The notes: a model not told the origin generated them from the sequence alone. DNA of 64,000 bases from Seonamhaeicola aphaedonensis (GCF_003386195.1 NZ_QRDX01000001.1:186001-250000); one strand, 5' to 3'; shown: positions 8,234 through 16,109, counted from the first letter of the stretch. A program made the numbers and translations.

Positions 8234-8347
8234 AATTATAAGATAATAGATTTTTCTTTGACAACATAAAATTTCAAGCTGACAAATACTCACTTATATT
8301 ACAATTCCGAATGGGATAATGTTAATAAATCTCTATTTGTTTTAATA
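8234..8347. other. Decayed spacer beyond the epimerase remnant
   Basis: No gene seen. The part nearest the remnant has a faint resemblance to the 3' end of the CPBP gene at 6180-6845 (a GAAATTT-containing stretch). If real, this would place a CPBP gene next to the epimerase in the ancestral unit. The match is too weak to call. Confidence 0.3.
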
Positions 8348-9151
8348 TTACTTTTGTAGAATAATTTTACTCCTATTTTTCTCTTGAATCTTTCTCACTA
8401 TGGCCGTAACTGTATTTCTGGGAATAAACCTTGTCAATAATGCCAAAAACCTATTAAGAAACCCGGGTATAGCAATAGCCTTTCCTTTAATCAAAGCAGC
8501 ATAACCATATGAAGCAACTGTTTTGGCATCTGACATATTAAATTTAATTTTATTTGGTGAAGATGATGCTGATACCACTTTTTGAAAATTAGTTTTTGTT
8601 TGACCCGGACACAAAGCTGTAACTGTGACTCCAGTCCCTTTAAGTTCATTAGCAATAGCCAAAGAAAATGATAATATATAAGCCTTTGAAGCATAGTAAA
8701 TTGACATTAAAGGACCTGGCTGGAAAGCAGCCATTGAGGCTACATTTAATATCTTTCCATATCCTTGTTCTGTCATTATCTCTAAAGCCTTCTTCGTTAG
8801 CTCAGTGGTAGTCTTAATATGTAGATCCAACATTTTAGATTCACTTTTCCAACTTGTATTTACAAAATGACCAAAAACACCAAAACCAGCATTATTAATT
8901 AATATATCAATTGTATTTATATCTTTAAATATTTCTTCAGATATATTAGGCCGACTTAGATCTTTAACCAAGGTTATTACTTTTACAGTATGTTTTCTTT
9001 CAATAAGTTTCTTAGCTTCGTGTAGTTTATGAATATTAATGTCAATTAAAACAAGGTTAAAATTGTTTTTAGCCAATATTTTTGAGAATTCCCATCCCAA
9101 TCCAGAAGCTGCTCCAGTTACTAAAGCTGTTTTATACTCAGTTCTTTTCAT
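8348..9151 (-). CDS. Short-chain dehydrogenase/reductase (classical SDR)
   Basis: A 267-residue SDR with TGAASGLG (12-19), NNAG (86-89), S139 and Y152-Y-A-S-K156. It has the long hydrophobic/basic C-terminus (GFLNRFLALLTRFIPRNTV) seen in SDRs of the 17-beta-hydroxysteroid/very-long-chain ketoacyl reductase type, consistent with acting on membrane lipids. Twelve bases separate it from the hydroxylase upstream, so the two are co-transcribed. It shares motif spacing with the SDR at 4406-5200 and may be an older paralogue. Likely reduces a ketone in the cluster's lipid product; this is inference. Confidence 0.85.
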   Translation of the reverse strand: MKRTEYKTALVTGAASGLGWEFSKILAKNNFNLVLIDINIHKLHEAKKLIERKHTVKVITLVKDLSRPNISEEIFKDINTIDILINNAGFGVFGHFVNTSWKSESKMLDLHIKTTTELTKKALEIMTEQGYGKILNVASMAAFQPGPLMSIYYASKAYILSFSLAIANELKGTGVTVTALCPGQTKTNFQKVVSASSSPNKIKFNMSDAKTVASYGYAALIKGKAIAIPGFLNRFLALLTRFIPRNTVTAIVRKIQEKNRSKIILQK

Positions 9152-9163
9152 TATAATATTATT

Positions 9164-10078
9164 TTATAATTTTTGTTGAAGTTGCTTAACGGTAAGGGAT
9201 GATCCGTCTGGACTCCATCCTGGCGGACCAAACACATACATAAATACTTCTTTAAGACTTTTTGCATTTTTTACATCTAACCAAATGGCTTTAAATTCGT
9301 AGGTTGTAATTTTTATTGGATTATATGAGTTTGGTCCATGCAGTACTCCATAATTAATATCATCTTCTTCCTGAAACTCTTTCCATGTTCCAAATAAACG
9401 ATCAAAGATGCTAAAAATAGCACCATGGTTTTTATCAAGATATTGCAGGTTGGTTGCATGATGTACTTGATGTTGCTTAGGTGTAATCAATAAAAATTCA
9501 AGCCACCCAAGCTTTGGACAATAGGAGGTATGCAACAAAAATTGCCAAACAGACTCAACCCCCATACACACTATAATCATTTCAGGGTGAAATCCAATAG
9601 CAGGCAACCATAAATAAAATAGGGGTTTGTAGAAAATGGCAATACAACTTAACCGTAATGCGGTACCATAATTGTAATGCTCTGAAGAATGATGCACCAT
9701 ATGTGCTGCCCACATAATTCTAACGGTGTGATTACATCTATGTACCCAATAGTGACTAAAATCATTAAGAAATAAAGCTAGAATCCAGGTATACCAAGCC
9801 CAACCAAAAGCTTCATAACCTAATAGGTTTATACGAACACCTTCAACAATTGGGTTAAAAAGATTATAAACACCATAAAATAAGATGGCAGAAAATATAA
9901 ATTTAGCTACTGGATTTAATAACAATGTTGCTAAACCAGATCCGGCGCTTGCCAAAAAGTCTTTCCAATAATAGAGTTTAGTATGACCTTTTAATTTACT
10001 GTAGATGATTTCACCTATAATAAGGGCTATTAAAAGTGGGGCAGCAAAAACAATTGGATTTAATGAAATAGTTTCCAT
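9164..10078 (-). CDS. Fatty acid hydroxylase / sterol desaturase superfamily protein
   Basis: A 304-residue integral membrane di-iron enzyme. The histidine clusters are H109-Y-W-V-H113-x3-H117, H126-M-V-H129-H130 and H203-Q-V-H206-H207. Four to five hydrophobic helices surround them, including residues 8-25, 50-75, 92-106 and 145-185. The superfamily hydroxylates or desaturates acyl chains, sphingoid bases, sterols or alkylglycerols using O2. In an operon with an alpha-oxoamine synthase and SDRs, hydroxylation of a lipid chain is the best guess. It lies 18 bases after the DUF6134-like gene. The equivalent gene is missing from the left duplicated unit. Confidence 0.88.
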   Translation of the reverse strand: METISLNPIVFAAPLLIALIIGEIIYSKLKGHTKLYYWKDFLASAGSGLATLLLNPVAKFIFSAILFYGVYNLFNPIVEGVRINLLGYEAFGWAWYTWILALFLNDFSHYWVHRCNHTVRIMWAAHMVHHSSEHYNYGTALRLSCIAIFYKPLFYLWLPAIGFHPEMIIVCMGVESVWQFLLHTSYCPKLGWLEFLLITPKQHQVHHATNLQYLDKNHGAIFSIFDRLFGTWKEFQEEDDINYGVLHGPNSYNPIKITTYEFKAIWLDVKNAKSLKEVFMYVFGPPGWSPDGSSLTVKQLQQKL

Positions 10079-10096
10079 AACTAATTATTTATTGAA

Positions 10097-10783
10097 TTAA
10101 GCATTATTATCAGGAATTAAAATAACTTTGAATATAGAACTAAACGCTTCAACCTTTACACATCTTCCTCTTTCATAATGAAAAATATTATACTTATCTT
10201 TTGAAATATTCACCTTATAGCTTCCATTGGAAAGCCGGTTAATTTTTGCCATTTTTCTTTGATTATCACAATAAACCTCTCTTACGCCTAAAGGCTCGTT
10301 GAAGTAAAGAATAATCAAGTTTTGAGCTATAGCTCTGAAATTCAAACGCTCTTCACTTTCTGAAGTCTTTAAATTATAGTAACCTTTATGAAAACTTATG
10401 GAATGATTAGATTTAACCTTGTTATTAACTTTTCTGAGAACAGATGAAAAGATGAGTTTACCATTTTTATAAACTGACCTTTCACTTCCCTCTATATTAA
10501 ATCTTATGATATATTTAGCGTTAATCTCACTTTTTAGAGTATAGGTAATGGTATTATTGCCCTCAGATTTATTTATAGCAATAGACCCTATTACTTTGTT
10601 GTTCTTTACAACGCTATATCTTAAAGATTGGCCTCCCGTATTAGCTTGAACCTTGGTAACTAATAGAATAGCAAGAAGCATTATAAATCTTAAAAAAACA
10701 CGTTTGTTACTCTCAATTTTTTTAACAATAATACTTCCATATTTTGATCTTCTTAAAACATACATTATTAACATTGGTATCAT
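10097..10783 (-). CDS. DUF6134-like protein, copy B
   Basis: A 228-residue paralogue of the protein at 6832-7533. It shares the prefix M-x-x-M-L-I-x-Y, a signal-like hydrophobic stretch (about 30-46, ending V-Q-A-N), the core RYSVVKNNKVIGSIAIN, SSVLRKVNNKVKSNHS, and a C-terminal KYNIFHYERGRCVKVEAFSS. Two conserved cysteines (in V-Y-C-D-N and R-C-V-K) occur in both copies and could pair in the periplasm. Function unknown. It is the first gene after the 102-base leader in the right unit. Confidence 0.65.
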   Translation of the reverse strand: MIPMLIMYVLRRSKYGSIIVKKIESNKRVFLRFIMLLAILLVTKVQANTGGQSLRYSVVKNNKVIGSIAINKSEGNNTITYTLKSEINAKYIIRFNIEGSERSVYKNGKLIFSSVLRKVNNKVKSNHSISFHKGYYNLKTSESEERLNFRAIAQNLIILYFNEPLGVREVYCDNQRKMAKINRLSNGSYKVNISKDKYNIFHYERGRCVKVEAFSSIFKVILIPDNNA

Positions 10784-10796
10784 GACGCTTTGTTTT

Positions 10797-10898
10797 TACG
10801 ATTAATAACAATCATAAAATTATAAGCATGACACCATGTAAGTATCCTATAAGGTCTATGAAGTAAGAATTAGGATGTCCAACGATAATCTCGGACTA
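10797..10898 (-). repeat. Conserved 102-base leader block, copy B
   Basis: Matches 7547-7648 at 99 of 102 positions by my count, lying between the stop of the intact AraC-type gene and the DUF6134-like start. No TAnnTTTG box is evident inside it, so transcription may rely on an activator or run through from the AraC gene. No strong terminator hairpin is visible. Confidence 0.75.
10877..10896 (-). promoter_or_regulatory. Dyad element GTCC-N12-GGAC, copy B
   Basis: Identical in sequence and in distance to the downstream start (94 bases) to copy A at 7627-7646. It lies 6 bases past the AraC gene stop. Candidate operator for autoregulated cluster control. Confidence 0.45.
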
Positions 10899-10902
10899 TA
10901 AA

Positions 10903-12048
10903 TCAATCAAAATTTGCTCTAAAAGCAGTTGGCGTTTCAGAAGTGAACTTTTTAAAAGCCGTATAGAATGTAGATTTAGAATTAAAACCACATTCAAGGC
11001 CTATGGCAACAATGGTATATTCACTAAATTCATCATTAGATAGAAATTTTTTAGCTTGTTCAACCCTTAAAGAATTAATAAAATCTGAAAAATTAAAGTC
11101 ACTATAGGTGTTTATTAGTCTAGAAAAATAACTTTTACTCATTCCCATTTCAGAAGCAATAGATTCCATACTCAAAAGTGGATCTAGATATAGTTTGTTA
11201 TCAACAATATGACTCCTAATTTTTTCAAAATCCCGTTTATGCCTTTCATTTATATAATCATCCTCCTTTTTGGGATCATAAGCAATTTTACTTGAACTGA
11301 TTAATACTTGATCTGATTCAATAGAGTTTCTTAACAATATTCTATCTTGTACAACACTATATCTGTAAAATCCTTGATAACCTAACCAATAAAGCAGAAT
11401 TGAAGTACCTAATCTAAGAAATAAATAAGCGTCTTCATTGCCTGTAAATATGGTTATAGTTAAGGCTACAGCCCATAACCCTAGAACAATGGTTCCCAGT
11501 CTAATAAACCATTTCATCCAGTTTAAATCATCAAAAGATAAAATATATTCTGTTAAGTGATGCCTTCTAAAAATTATGACACAAGCATTTACAAATAAAT
11601 ATATCATGTAAACTAAATTGAAAACATCCTCTGCTAGGGTATAGGTTTTTATTATGTGAGGGTCTCTATCTGGAACTTCATGATATACATAAGAAATTAA
11701 ACATAAACGTAAAATTAATTCTATAGTGAAAATAATAAGTGACAACTTTATAAAACCACGAACCTTATTTTCAACTTTTAAAAAATGCGTTGTAAAAGCA
11801 TAAAACATAGGTATAGTAAGTATATACCAAGGCACTTCCAATTGCTGAATTACAAATAAATCTGAAATATGACCTTGCTCAATAAGCCAGCGCTGTAGAT
11901 TATTTAATGAAATAAAAAGAATAATTAGATTGAGAAAAAGAATTGTTTTATTAAACTTTTTTCTAATAAATACGGTTACAAGATTAAACCCAAAACCTTG
12001 TACAACACCTGCTATTAGTAAAAAATTAACAATTGAAACAATACTCAT
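10903..12048 (-). CDS. AraC-family transcriptional regulator with seven-helix membrane domain
   Basis: A 381-residue protein. Residues 1-230 hold about seven hydrophobic segments (roughly 4-26, 34-52, 74-94, 101-124, 138-160, 180-200, 210-230). Residues about 270-381 form an AraC/XylS DNA-binding domain, with LSMESIASEMGMSKSYFSRLIN as first helix-turn-helix and IVAIGLECGFNSKSTFYTAFKKFTSETP as second. This architecture, common in Bacteroidota, suggests a membrane-bound sensor that acts directly on DNA. It heads the minus-strand operon and probably controls it; the repeated dyads downstream are the obvious candidate sites. A truncated, decayed copy lies at 7646-8055. Confidence 0.85.
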   Translation of the reverse strand: MSIVSIVNFLLIAGVVQGFGFNLVTVFIRKKFNKTILFLNLIILFISLNNLQRWLIEQGHISDLFVIQQLEVPWYILTIPMFYAFTTHFLKVENKVRGFIKLSLIIFTIELILRLCLISYVYHEVPDRDPHIIKTYTLAEDVFNLVYMIYLFVNACVIIFRRHHLTEYILSFDDLNWMKWFIRLGTIVLGLWAVALTITIFTGNEDAYLFLRLGTSILLYWLGYQGFYRYSVVQDRILLRNSIESDQVLISSSKIAYDPKKEDDYINERHKRDFEKIRSHIVDNKLYLDPLLSMESIASEMGMSKSYFSRLINTYSDFNFSDFINSLRVEQAKKFLSNDEFSEYTIVAIGLECGFNSKSTFYTAFKKFTSETPTAFRANFD

Positions 12049-12228
12049 AACTACCTAATGACCGTAAATTAGGAAAAAAAGTATAGATATTAACCATTAT
12101 CTGACAGAAAAACCATCAAACAACATACGCTAAGATAATAAAAACTTAATAATAAGTACTATAGCAAGAAAATATAGGTAGGTGTTAAATTTGTAATAAA
12201 GAAAAATTATATTAAAGCAAACAAAATA
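12049..12228. other. Upstream region of the AraC-type gene
   Basis: AT-rich spacer between the AraC start and a small upstream ORF. I found no clear TAnnTTTG box and no terminator. A weak TGTCAGATAAT on the minus strand about 60 bases before the AraC start recalls the GTCC dyad but lacks its second arm. Confidence 0.3.
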
Positions 12229-12369
12229 TTATTTGCCAATACTCAAGTTAGTATTTTTAATTTTCTCTTTATATTCCTTGTTTATGATAAAATAGAACAG
12301 GTAGCTATCTATCATCTCTATTACATATTTACACTGTTTTTTAATTTCATTTTGTATTGCTCCAATCAT
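12229..12369 (-). CDS. Small hypothetical protein (46 aa)
   Basis: ATG at 12369 to TAA at 12229-12231. The product is hydrophilic with one short hydrophobic stretch (YLFYFII) and a lysine-rich C-terminus. It starts 12 bases after the stop of the 92-residue ORF, so the two could be an operon. No family recognised; reality as a gene is uncertain. Confidence 0.3.
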   Translation of the reverse strand: MIGAIQNEIKKQCKYVIEMIDSYLFYFIINKEYKEKIKNTNLSIGK

Positions 12370-12381
12370 TTTTAATATATT

Positions 12382-12660
12382 TTAAAGTAAAACAATATGT
12401 TTTATATGATTAACATTTAATAATATTTTCTCTATCTGTCCTTTTATGTTTTTCAAGCCAAAATAGCTACCAGATTCAATTCCTATTTCCATTAGCTTTA
12501 AAATCTCGTTTTCAATGGTTATGATTTCAACACAACTCATTTTTTTAATGGCTTGATTTAATTGGTTACATTTTTGCTTATATGCCTTTACCATAGAAAC
12601 ACTTGGTAAAGACCAAAAAAGGAAGATCCCTGATGTTTTTATGTTATTTTTTGATTTCAT
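12382..12660 (-). CDS. Hypothetical protein (92 aa)
   Basis: A 92-residue, mostly helical protein with a basic N-terminus, a weakly hydrophobic stretch (GIFLFWSLPSVSMV, about 11-24) and a long helical region with evenly spaced leucines and isoleucines. No cysteine motif or known domain. It is transcribed away from the XRE-type gene at 12798 and towards the AraC-type gene. Codon use does not look unlike neighbours, but I cannot assign a role. Confidence 0.4.
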   Translation of the reverse strand: MKSKNNIKTSGIFLFWSLPSVSMVKAYKQKCNQLNQAIKKMSCVEIITIENEILKLMEIGIESGSYFGLKNIKGQIEKILLNVNHIKHIVLL

Positions 12661-12797
12661 TTATTGACATATAATTGATTACAGTACAAATTTAGTTTGC
12701 GAATATTGATAATGATTAGACCAAAACCATAAAATATTAAATAACTTTTTGTAATTTTCACAATAACTACTGACTTCCTACCTATAATTTTCAAAAA

Positions 12798-13796
12798 ATG
12801 CAAGAACAATTCATTACACTTTTAAAATCTAAAACATCTGACAGTACTTCTTTTGTTGAAGAAATAGCATCGGTTCTAGACATTGGTTACGATGCAGCCT
12901 ACAGACGTATAAATTTAAAAACCAATCTCTCTTTAGAAGAGGGCGTCATTTTGGCACGACATTTTAAAGTATCATTAAATAAACTTTTTGAAATTGGTAA
13001 TCAAAATACCATAGTTGTAGAACTTCCTCCTGAGCCTAAAAATGAAGTGGCTTTAGAACACTGGTTAAAAGTTTCTCTCCAAAATGTTCAGGTTTTATCT
13101 AAATTAAAAGGTGCTGAAATATTTTACTCAGCAAAAGATATCCCTTTATTTCACACCTTAAACGACTCTCTTCTTACCCGATACAAAATGTATGTTTGGT
13201 TAAAAGATTTAAATATAGACATGGCGAAAAGCCAAATTTCTTTCGATGAATGGATGAAAACCATACCAAACTCTCTATTAGAAAGTGCTTTCGCCTTAGG
13301 TAGCATATACAAAAATATAAGTATTACAGAGTTGTGGAATGACAACACTGTAACTGGTACGCTACAACAAATTCTATACTACTTTGAAGCTGGCTTAGTT
13401 TCTAAAGATGTAGCGCTTAAAATTTGTGACGATGTACATGAGGTGATTAATGATACCGAAAAGCAAACTATTGAACAAAGTATTGGAACTCCCAATAACA
13501 AAAAGTTTTTTCATCTTTATAAATGTGACTTACACATGCTAAACAACACCATAATGGTTAGGACACCTCATCAAAAGGTTTTCTATTCACCATTTACAGT
13601 GTTAAGCTATTTTAAAATTGAACACCAAGATACCTGTGAAATGATGAATGATTTTTTAAACAAACAAATGTCCAACTCCAAATTGCTAGCTACCTCTGGA
13701 GAACGTGACAGGACTCTTTTTTTTAAAATGATTCACCAAAAGATTTCCATTGCCAAAGAACGTATAAACTTAGATTATAAAATGGCTTTTCTGTAA
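12798..13796 (+). CDS. XRE/BetR-like helix-turn-helix regulator
   Basis: A 332-residue protein with an N-terminal helix-turn-helix at about residues 17-66 (SFVEEIASVLDIGYDAAYRRI, then LSLEEGVILARHFKVSLNKLFEI). A long helical C-terminal region of about 265 residues has no recognisable ligand-binding family. Such two-part proteins are common in Flavobacteriaceae and are annotated as HTH-domain regulators. It stands alone, with no obvious target beside it. The start at 12798 places the HTH at the N-terminus as expected. Confidence 0.7.
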   Translation: MQEQFITLLKSKTSDSTSFVEEIASVLDIGYDAAYRRINLKTNLSLEEGVILARHFKVSLNKLFEIGNQNTIVVELPPEPKNEVALEHWLKVSLQNVQVLSKLKGAEIFYSAKDIPLFHTLNDSLLTRYKMYVWLKDLNIDMAKSQISFDEWMKTIPNSLLESAFALGSIYKNISITELWNDNTVTGTLQQILYYFEAGLVSKDVALKICDDVHEVINDTEKQTIEQSIGTPNNKKFFHLYKCDLHMLNNTIMVRTPHQKVFYSPFTVLSYFKIEHQDTCEMMNDFLNKQMSNSKLLATSGERDRTLFFKMIHQKISIAKERINLDYKMAFL

Positions 13797-13849
13797 AAAC
13801 TCCATTTGTTAAATCTTGTTAAAAACTTGCTTTTTAATGTATTTTCATT

Positions 13850-14236
13850 ATGTTAATGACTATGATTAAAGAAGACAAAGAAAAGTACACAGACATTTTA
13901 GAAGACTCCATAACGTATTTGGAAAACCATAACTTTGAAAACATCAAAGCAGATTTGGAAGGATATGAAACACCAAAATCATTTACTAAAGCAGGTAGTA
14001 ACATCTCAATAACTCCTGATGTGGTGGCCACTAAAGAAGGTAGGACCTACTATTTTGACATTAGTTTAAAATCTGAAAAACCAAAACTCTTGAAATCAAA
14101 ATGGTTATTTTTAAATACACTAAGTAATCTTAAATCCCGCAGATTTAAATTAATTACCACTAGAGGACATATTCAATTTTCAAAAGAAATGTTACAGGAT
14201 ATTAATTTAGGTGATAAAAAACTTATTCGTATTTAA
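13850..14236 (+). CDS. Hypothetical protein, possible PD-(D/E)XK-like fold
   Basis: A 128-residue basic protein. An N-terminal helical part is followed by SITPDVVA (53-60), a turn, YYFDISLK (67-74), a helix (79-98) and FKLITTRGH. The order P-D, strand, D-x-S-x-K, helix resembles the PD-(D/E)XK nuclease core, but the second motif has three residues rather than one before the lysine, so the catalytic match is imperfect. Alternative starts at 13856 and 13862. It lies 172 bases before rpoD on the same strand and may share regulation. Function unknown. Confidence 0.55.
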   Translation: MLMTMIKEDKEKYTDILEDSITYLENHNFENIKADLEGYETPKSFTKAGSNISITPDVVATKEGRTYYFDISLKSEKPKLLKSKWLFLNTLSNLKSRRFKLITTRGHIQFSKEMLQDINLGDKKLIRI

Positions 14237-14408
14237 CTTAAATTATTCATTGCATTATTCAGACAAAATAGCAGCTTTATGTGCTTTTAAGTATTCAAAA
14301 GTATAAAAGAAACAAATATTTTAATACTTTTTGTAACATTATCTGGTTTGTTTACGTATAACTACTAAACGCTCGATTATTCACAATTAAATTACAGGAA
14401 ATTTTTAG

Positions 14409-15272
14409 ATGAGACAACTTAAAATTACGAAGCAGGTTACTAATAGAGAAACTGCATCGTTAGACAAATATTTGCAAGAAATTGGCAAGGTAGATTTAAT
14501 TACCGCTGATGAAGAAGTAGAGTTAGCACAACGTATCAAAGCTGGTGATCAAGTAGCTTTAGAGAAGTTAACAAAGGCTAACCTTCGTTTTGTAGTATCG
14601 GTAGCAAAACAATATCAAAATCAAGGCCTTACTCTACCCGACCTAATCAATGAAGGTAACTTAGGTCTAATAAAAGCGGCACAACGATTTGATGAAACAC
14701 GTGGTTTTAAGTTTATCTCTTATGCTGTTTGGTGGATCCGTCAGTCTATCTTACAAGCTTTAGCTGAACAATCTAGAATTGTACGTTTACCATTAAACAA
14801 GATTGGTTCCATTAATAAGATTAATAAGACTTTTGCTTTTTTAGAGCAAAGTCATGAGCGTCCACCAAGTGCAGAGGAAATTGCTAAAGAGTTAGATATG
14901 ACTATTAACGATGTTAAAGAGTCTATGAAAAACTCTGGTCGCCATGTAAGTATGGATGCTCCTTTAGTTGAAGGCGAAGACTCTAATTTATACGATGTTT
15001 TAAATAGTGGTGAATCACCTAATCCAGATAAAGAGTTATTGCATGAATCTCTTCGTACAGAAATAGAAAGAGCATTAGAAACTTTAACACCTCGTGAAGC
15101 TGATGTTATTAGATTGTACTTTGGTTTAGGTAATCAACACCCAATGACCTTAGAAGAAATAGGAGAAACCTTTGATTTAACCCGCGAGCGTGTAAGACAA
15201 ATTAAAGAAAAAGCTATTAGAAGATTAAAACATACTTCTAGAAGTAAAATATTAAAAACTTATTTAGGATAA
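14409..15272 (+). CDS. rpoD: RNA polymerase primary sigma factor
   Basis: A 287-residue group 1 sigma-70 of the short Bacteroidota form, lacking region 1.1. Region 1.2 is at about 17-50 ([20 protein letters not shown]), region 2 at 53-122 with [14 protein letters not shown] for -7 box melting and recognition, region 3 at 130-205, and region 4 at 218-275 with the LTREEADVIR-like helix and [18 protein letters not shown]. It directs housekeeping transcription from TAnnTTTG promoters like those found elsewhere in this window. A strong terminator follows at 15341. Confidence 0.97.
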   Translation: MRQLKITKQVTNRETASLDKYLQEIGKVDLITADEEVELAQRIKAGDQVALEKLTKANLRFVVSVAKQYQNQGLTLPDLINEGNLGLIKAAQRFDETRGFKFISYAVWWIRQSILQALAEQSRIVRLPLNKIGSINKINKTFAFLEQSHERPPSAEEIAKELDMTINDVKESMKNSGRHVSMDAPLVEGEDSNLYDVLNSGESPNPDKELLHESLRTEIERALETLTPREADVIRLYFGLGNQHPMTLEEIGETFDLTRERVRQIKEKAIRRLKHTSRSKILKTYLG

Positions 15273-15340
15273 TTATCAAATTACCCCTAAATTTCGGCAA
15301 CAACAGTTACACATAACTGTTCGTTTTTTGATTGATGAAA

Positions 15341-15376
15341 GAACCCCCGGCTGATTACCGGGGGTTTGTTTTTTGT
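15341..15376 (+). terminator. Rho-independent terminator after rpoD
   Basis: GC-rich stem AACCCCCGG / CCGGGGGTT with a 7-base loop (CTGATTA), followed by TTGTTTTTTGTT. It ends the rpoD transcript 70 bases after the stop. Confidence 0.9.
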
Positions 15377-15424
15377 TCTACTTTAAATCCTTCACAAAGG
15401 AGAGTGACTTCAAAAAAGAGTTTC

Positions 15425-15432
15425 TATATTTG
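15425..15432 (+). promoter_or_regulatory. Candidate -7 box (TATATTTG) for rpe
   Basis: A perfect TAnnTTTG match 17 bases before the rpe start and downstream of the rpoD terminator. The -33 element is weak (a TGACTT about 17 bases upstream). The short leader fits initiation just before the gene. Confidence 0.55.
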
Positions 15433-15449
15433 TATCAAACTTTTATTGC

Positions 15450-16109
15450 ATGGACAAACTTATTGCACCTTCAATTTTAGCAGCAGATTTTGGAAATCTT
15501 CAGCGTGATATAGAAATGGTAAATAATAGTGATGCAGATTGGTTTCATATTGATGTTATGGATGGTCATTTTGTTCCAAACATTTCATATGGCATGCCAG
15601 TTATTCAAGCTATAAAAAAACATGCAAAAAAACCGCTTGATGTTCATTTAATGATTGAAAAACCAGAACGCTATATTGAAGAGTTTGCAAAAATAGGTGC
15701 CGATATTATAACTGTTCATTACGAATCTACGGTTCATTTACATAGAACACTTACTCAAATTGAAGCCACTGGTTGTAAGGCTGGCGTAGTGTTAAATTTA
15801 ACCACACCCATATCGGTTTTAGAAGATATTTTACCTAAATGCTACATGGTGTTATTAATGTCTATTAATCCTGGTTTTGGTGGACAAAAATTTGAAGATA
15901 TCACTTACAACAGAGTAAAGAAACTTAGAAAAATGATTAATGATCAAGGCTTAAGTACCCGCATAGAAATAGATGGAGGTGTTTCTAATAAAAATATTAA
16001 AGCCCTTGTTGAAGCAGGCGCAGACACCTTTGTTGCTGGAAGCTATATTTTTAGAAGTAGCAACCAAATTGAAACTATAAGAGACTTAAAAGAGCTAGCC
16101 AATTCCTAA
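15450..16109 (+). CDS. rpe: Ribulose-phosphate 3-epimerase
   Basis: A 219-residue TIM barrel of usual length. Signature pieces: APSILAADFGNL (6-17), HIDVMDGHFVPNISYG (34-49) with metal-binding His/Asp, DVHLMI (63-68), MSINPGFGGQKF (137-148) and EIDGGVSNKNI (173-183). It interconverts ribulose-5-phosphate and xylulose-5-phosphate in the pentose phosphate pathway. The stop overlaps that of the convergent CBS gene by 4 bases, with no room for a separate terminator. Confidence 0.97.
   Translation: MDKLIAPSILAADFGNLQRDIEMVNNSDADWFHIDVMDGHFVPNISYGMPVIQAIKKHAKKPLDVHLMIEKPERYIEEFAKIGADIITVHYESTVHLHRTLTQIEATGCKAGVVLNLTTPISVLEDILPKCYMVLLMSINPGFGGQKFEDITYNRVKKLRKMINDQGLSTRIEIDGGVSNKNIKALVEAGADTFVAGSYIFRSSNQIETIRDLKELANS

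Noticed and set aside
8066-8293. A 75-residue minus-strand open frame that looks like a small epimerase-like gene.
   Set aside because: It is the frameshifted 5' remnant of a duplicated epimerase. The ancestral start codon is ATA, homology ends after codon 59, and the upstream part of the frame matches nothing.
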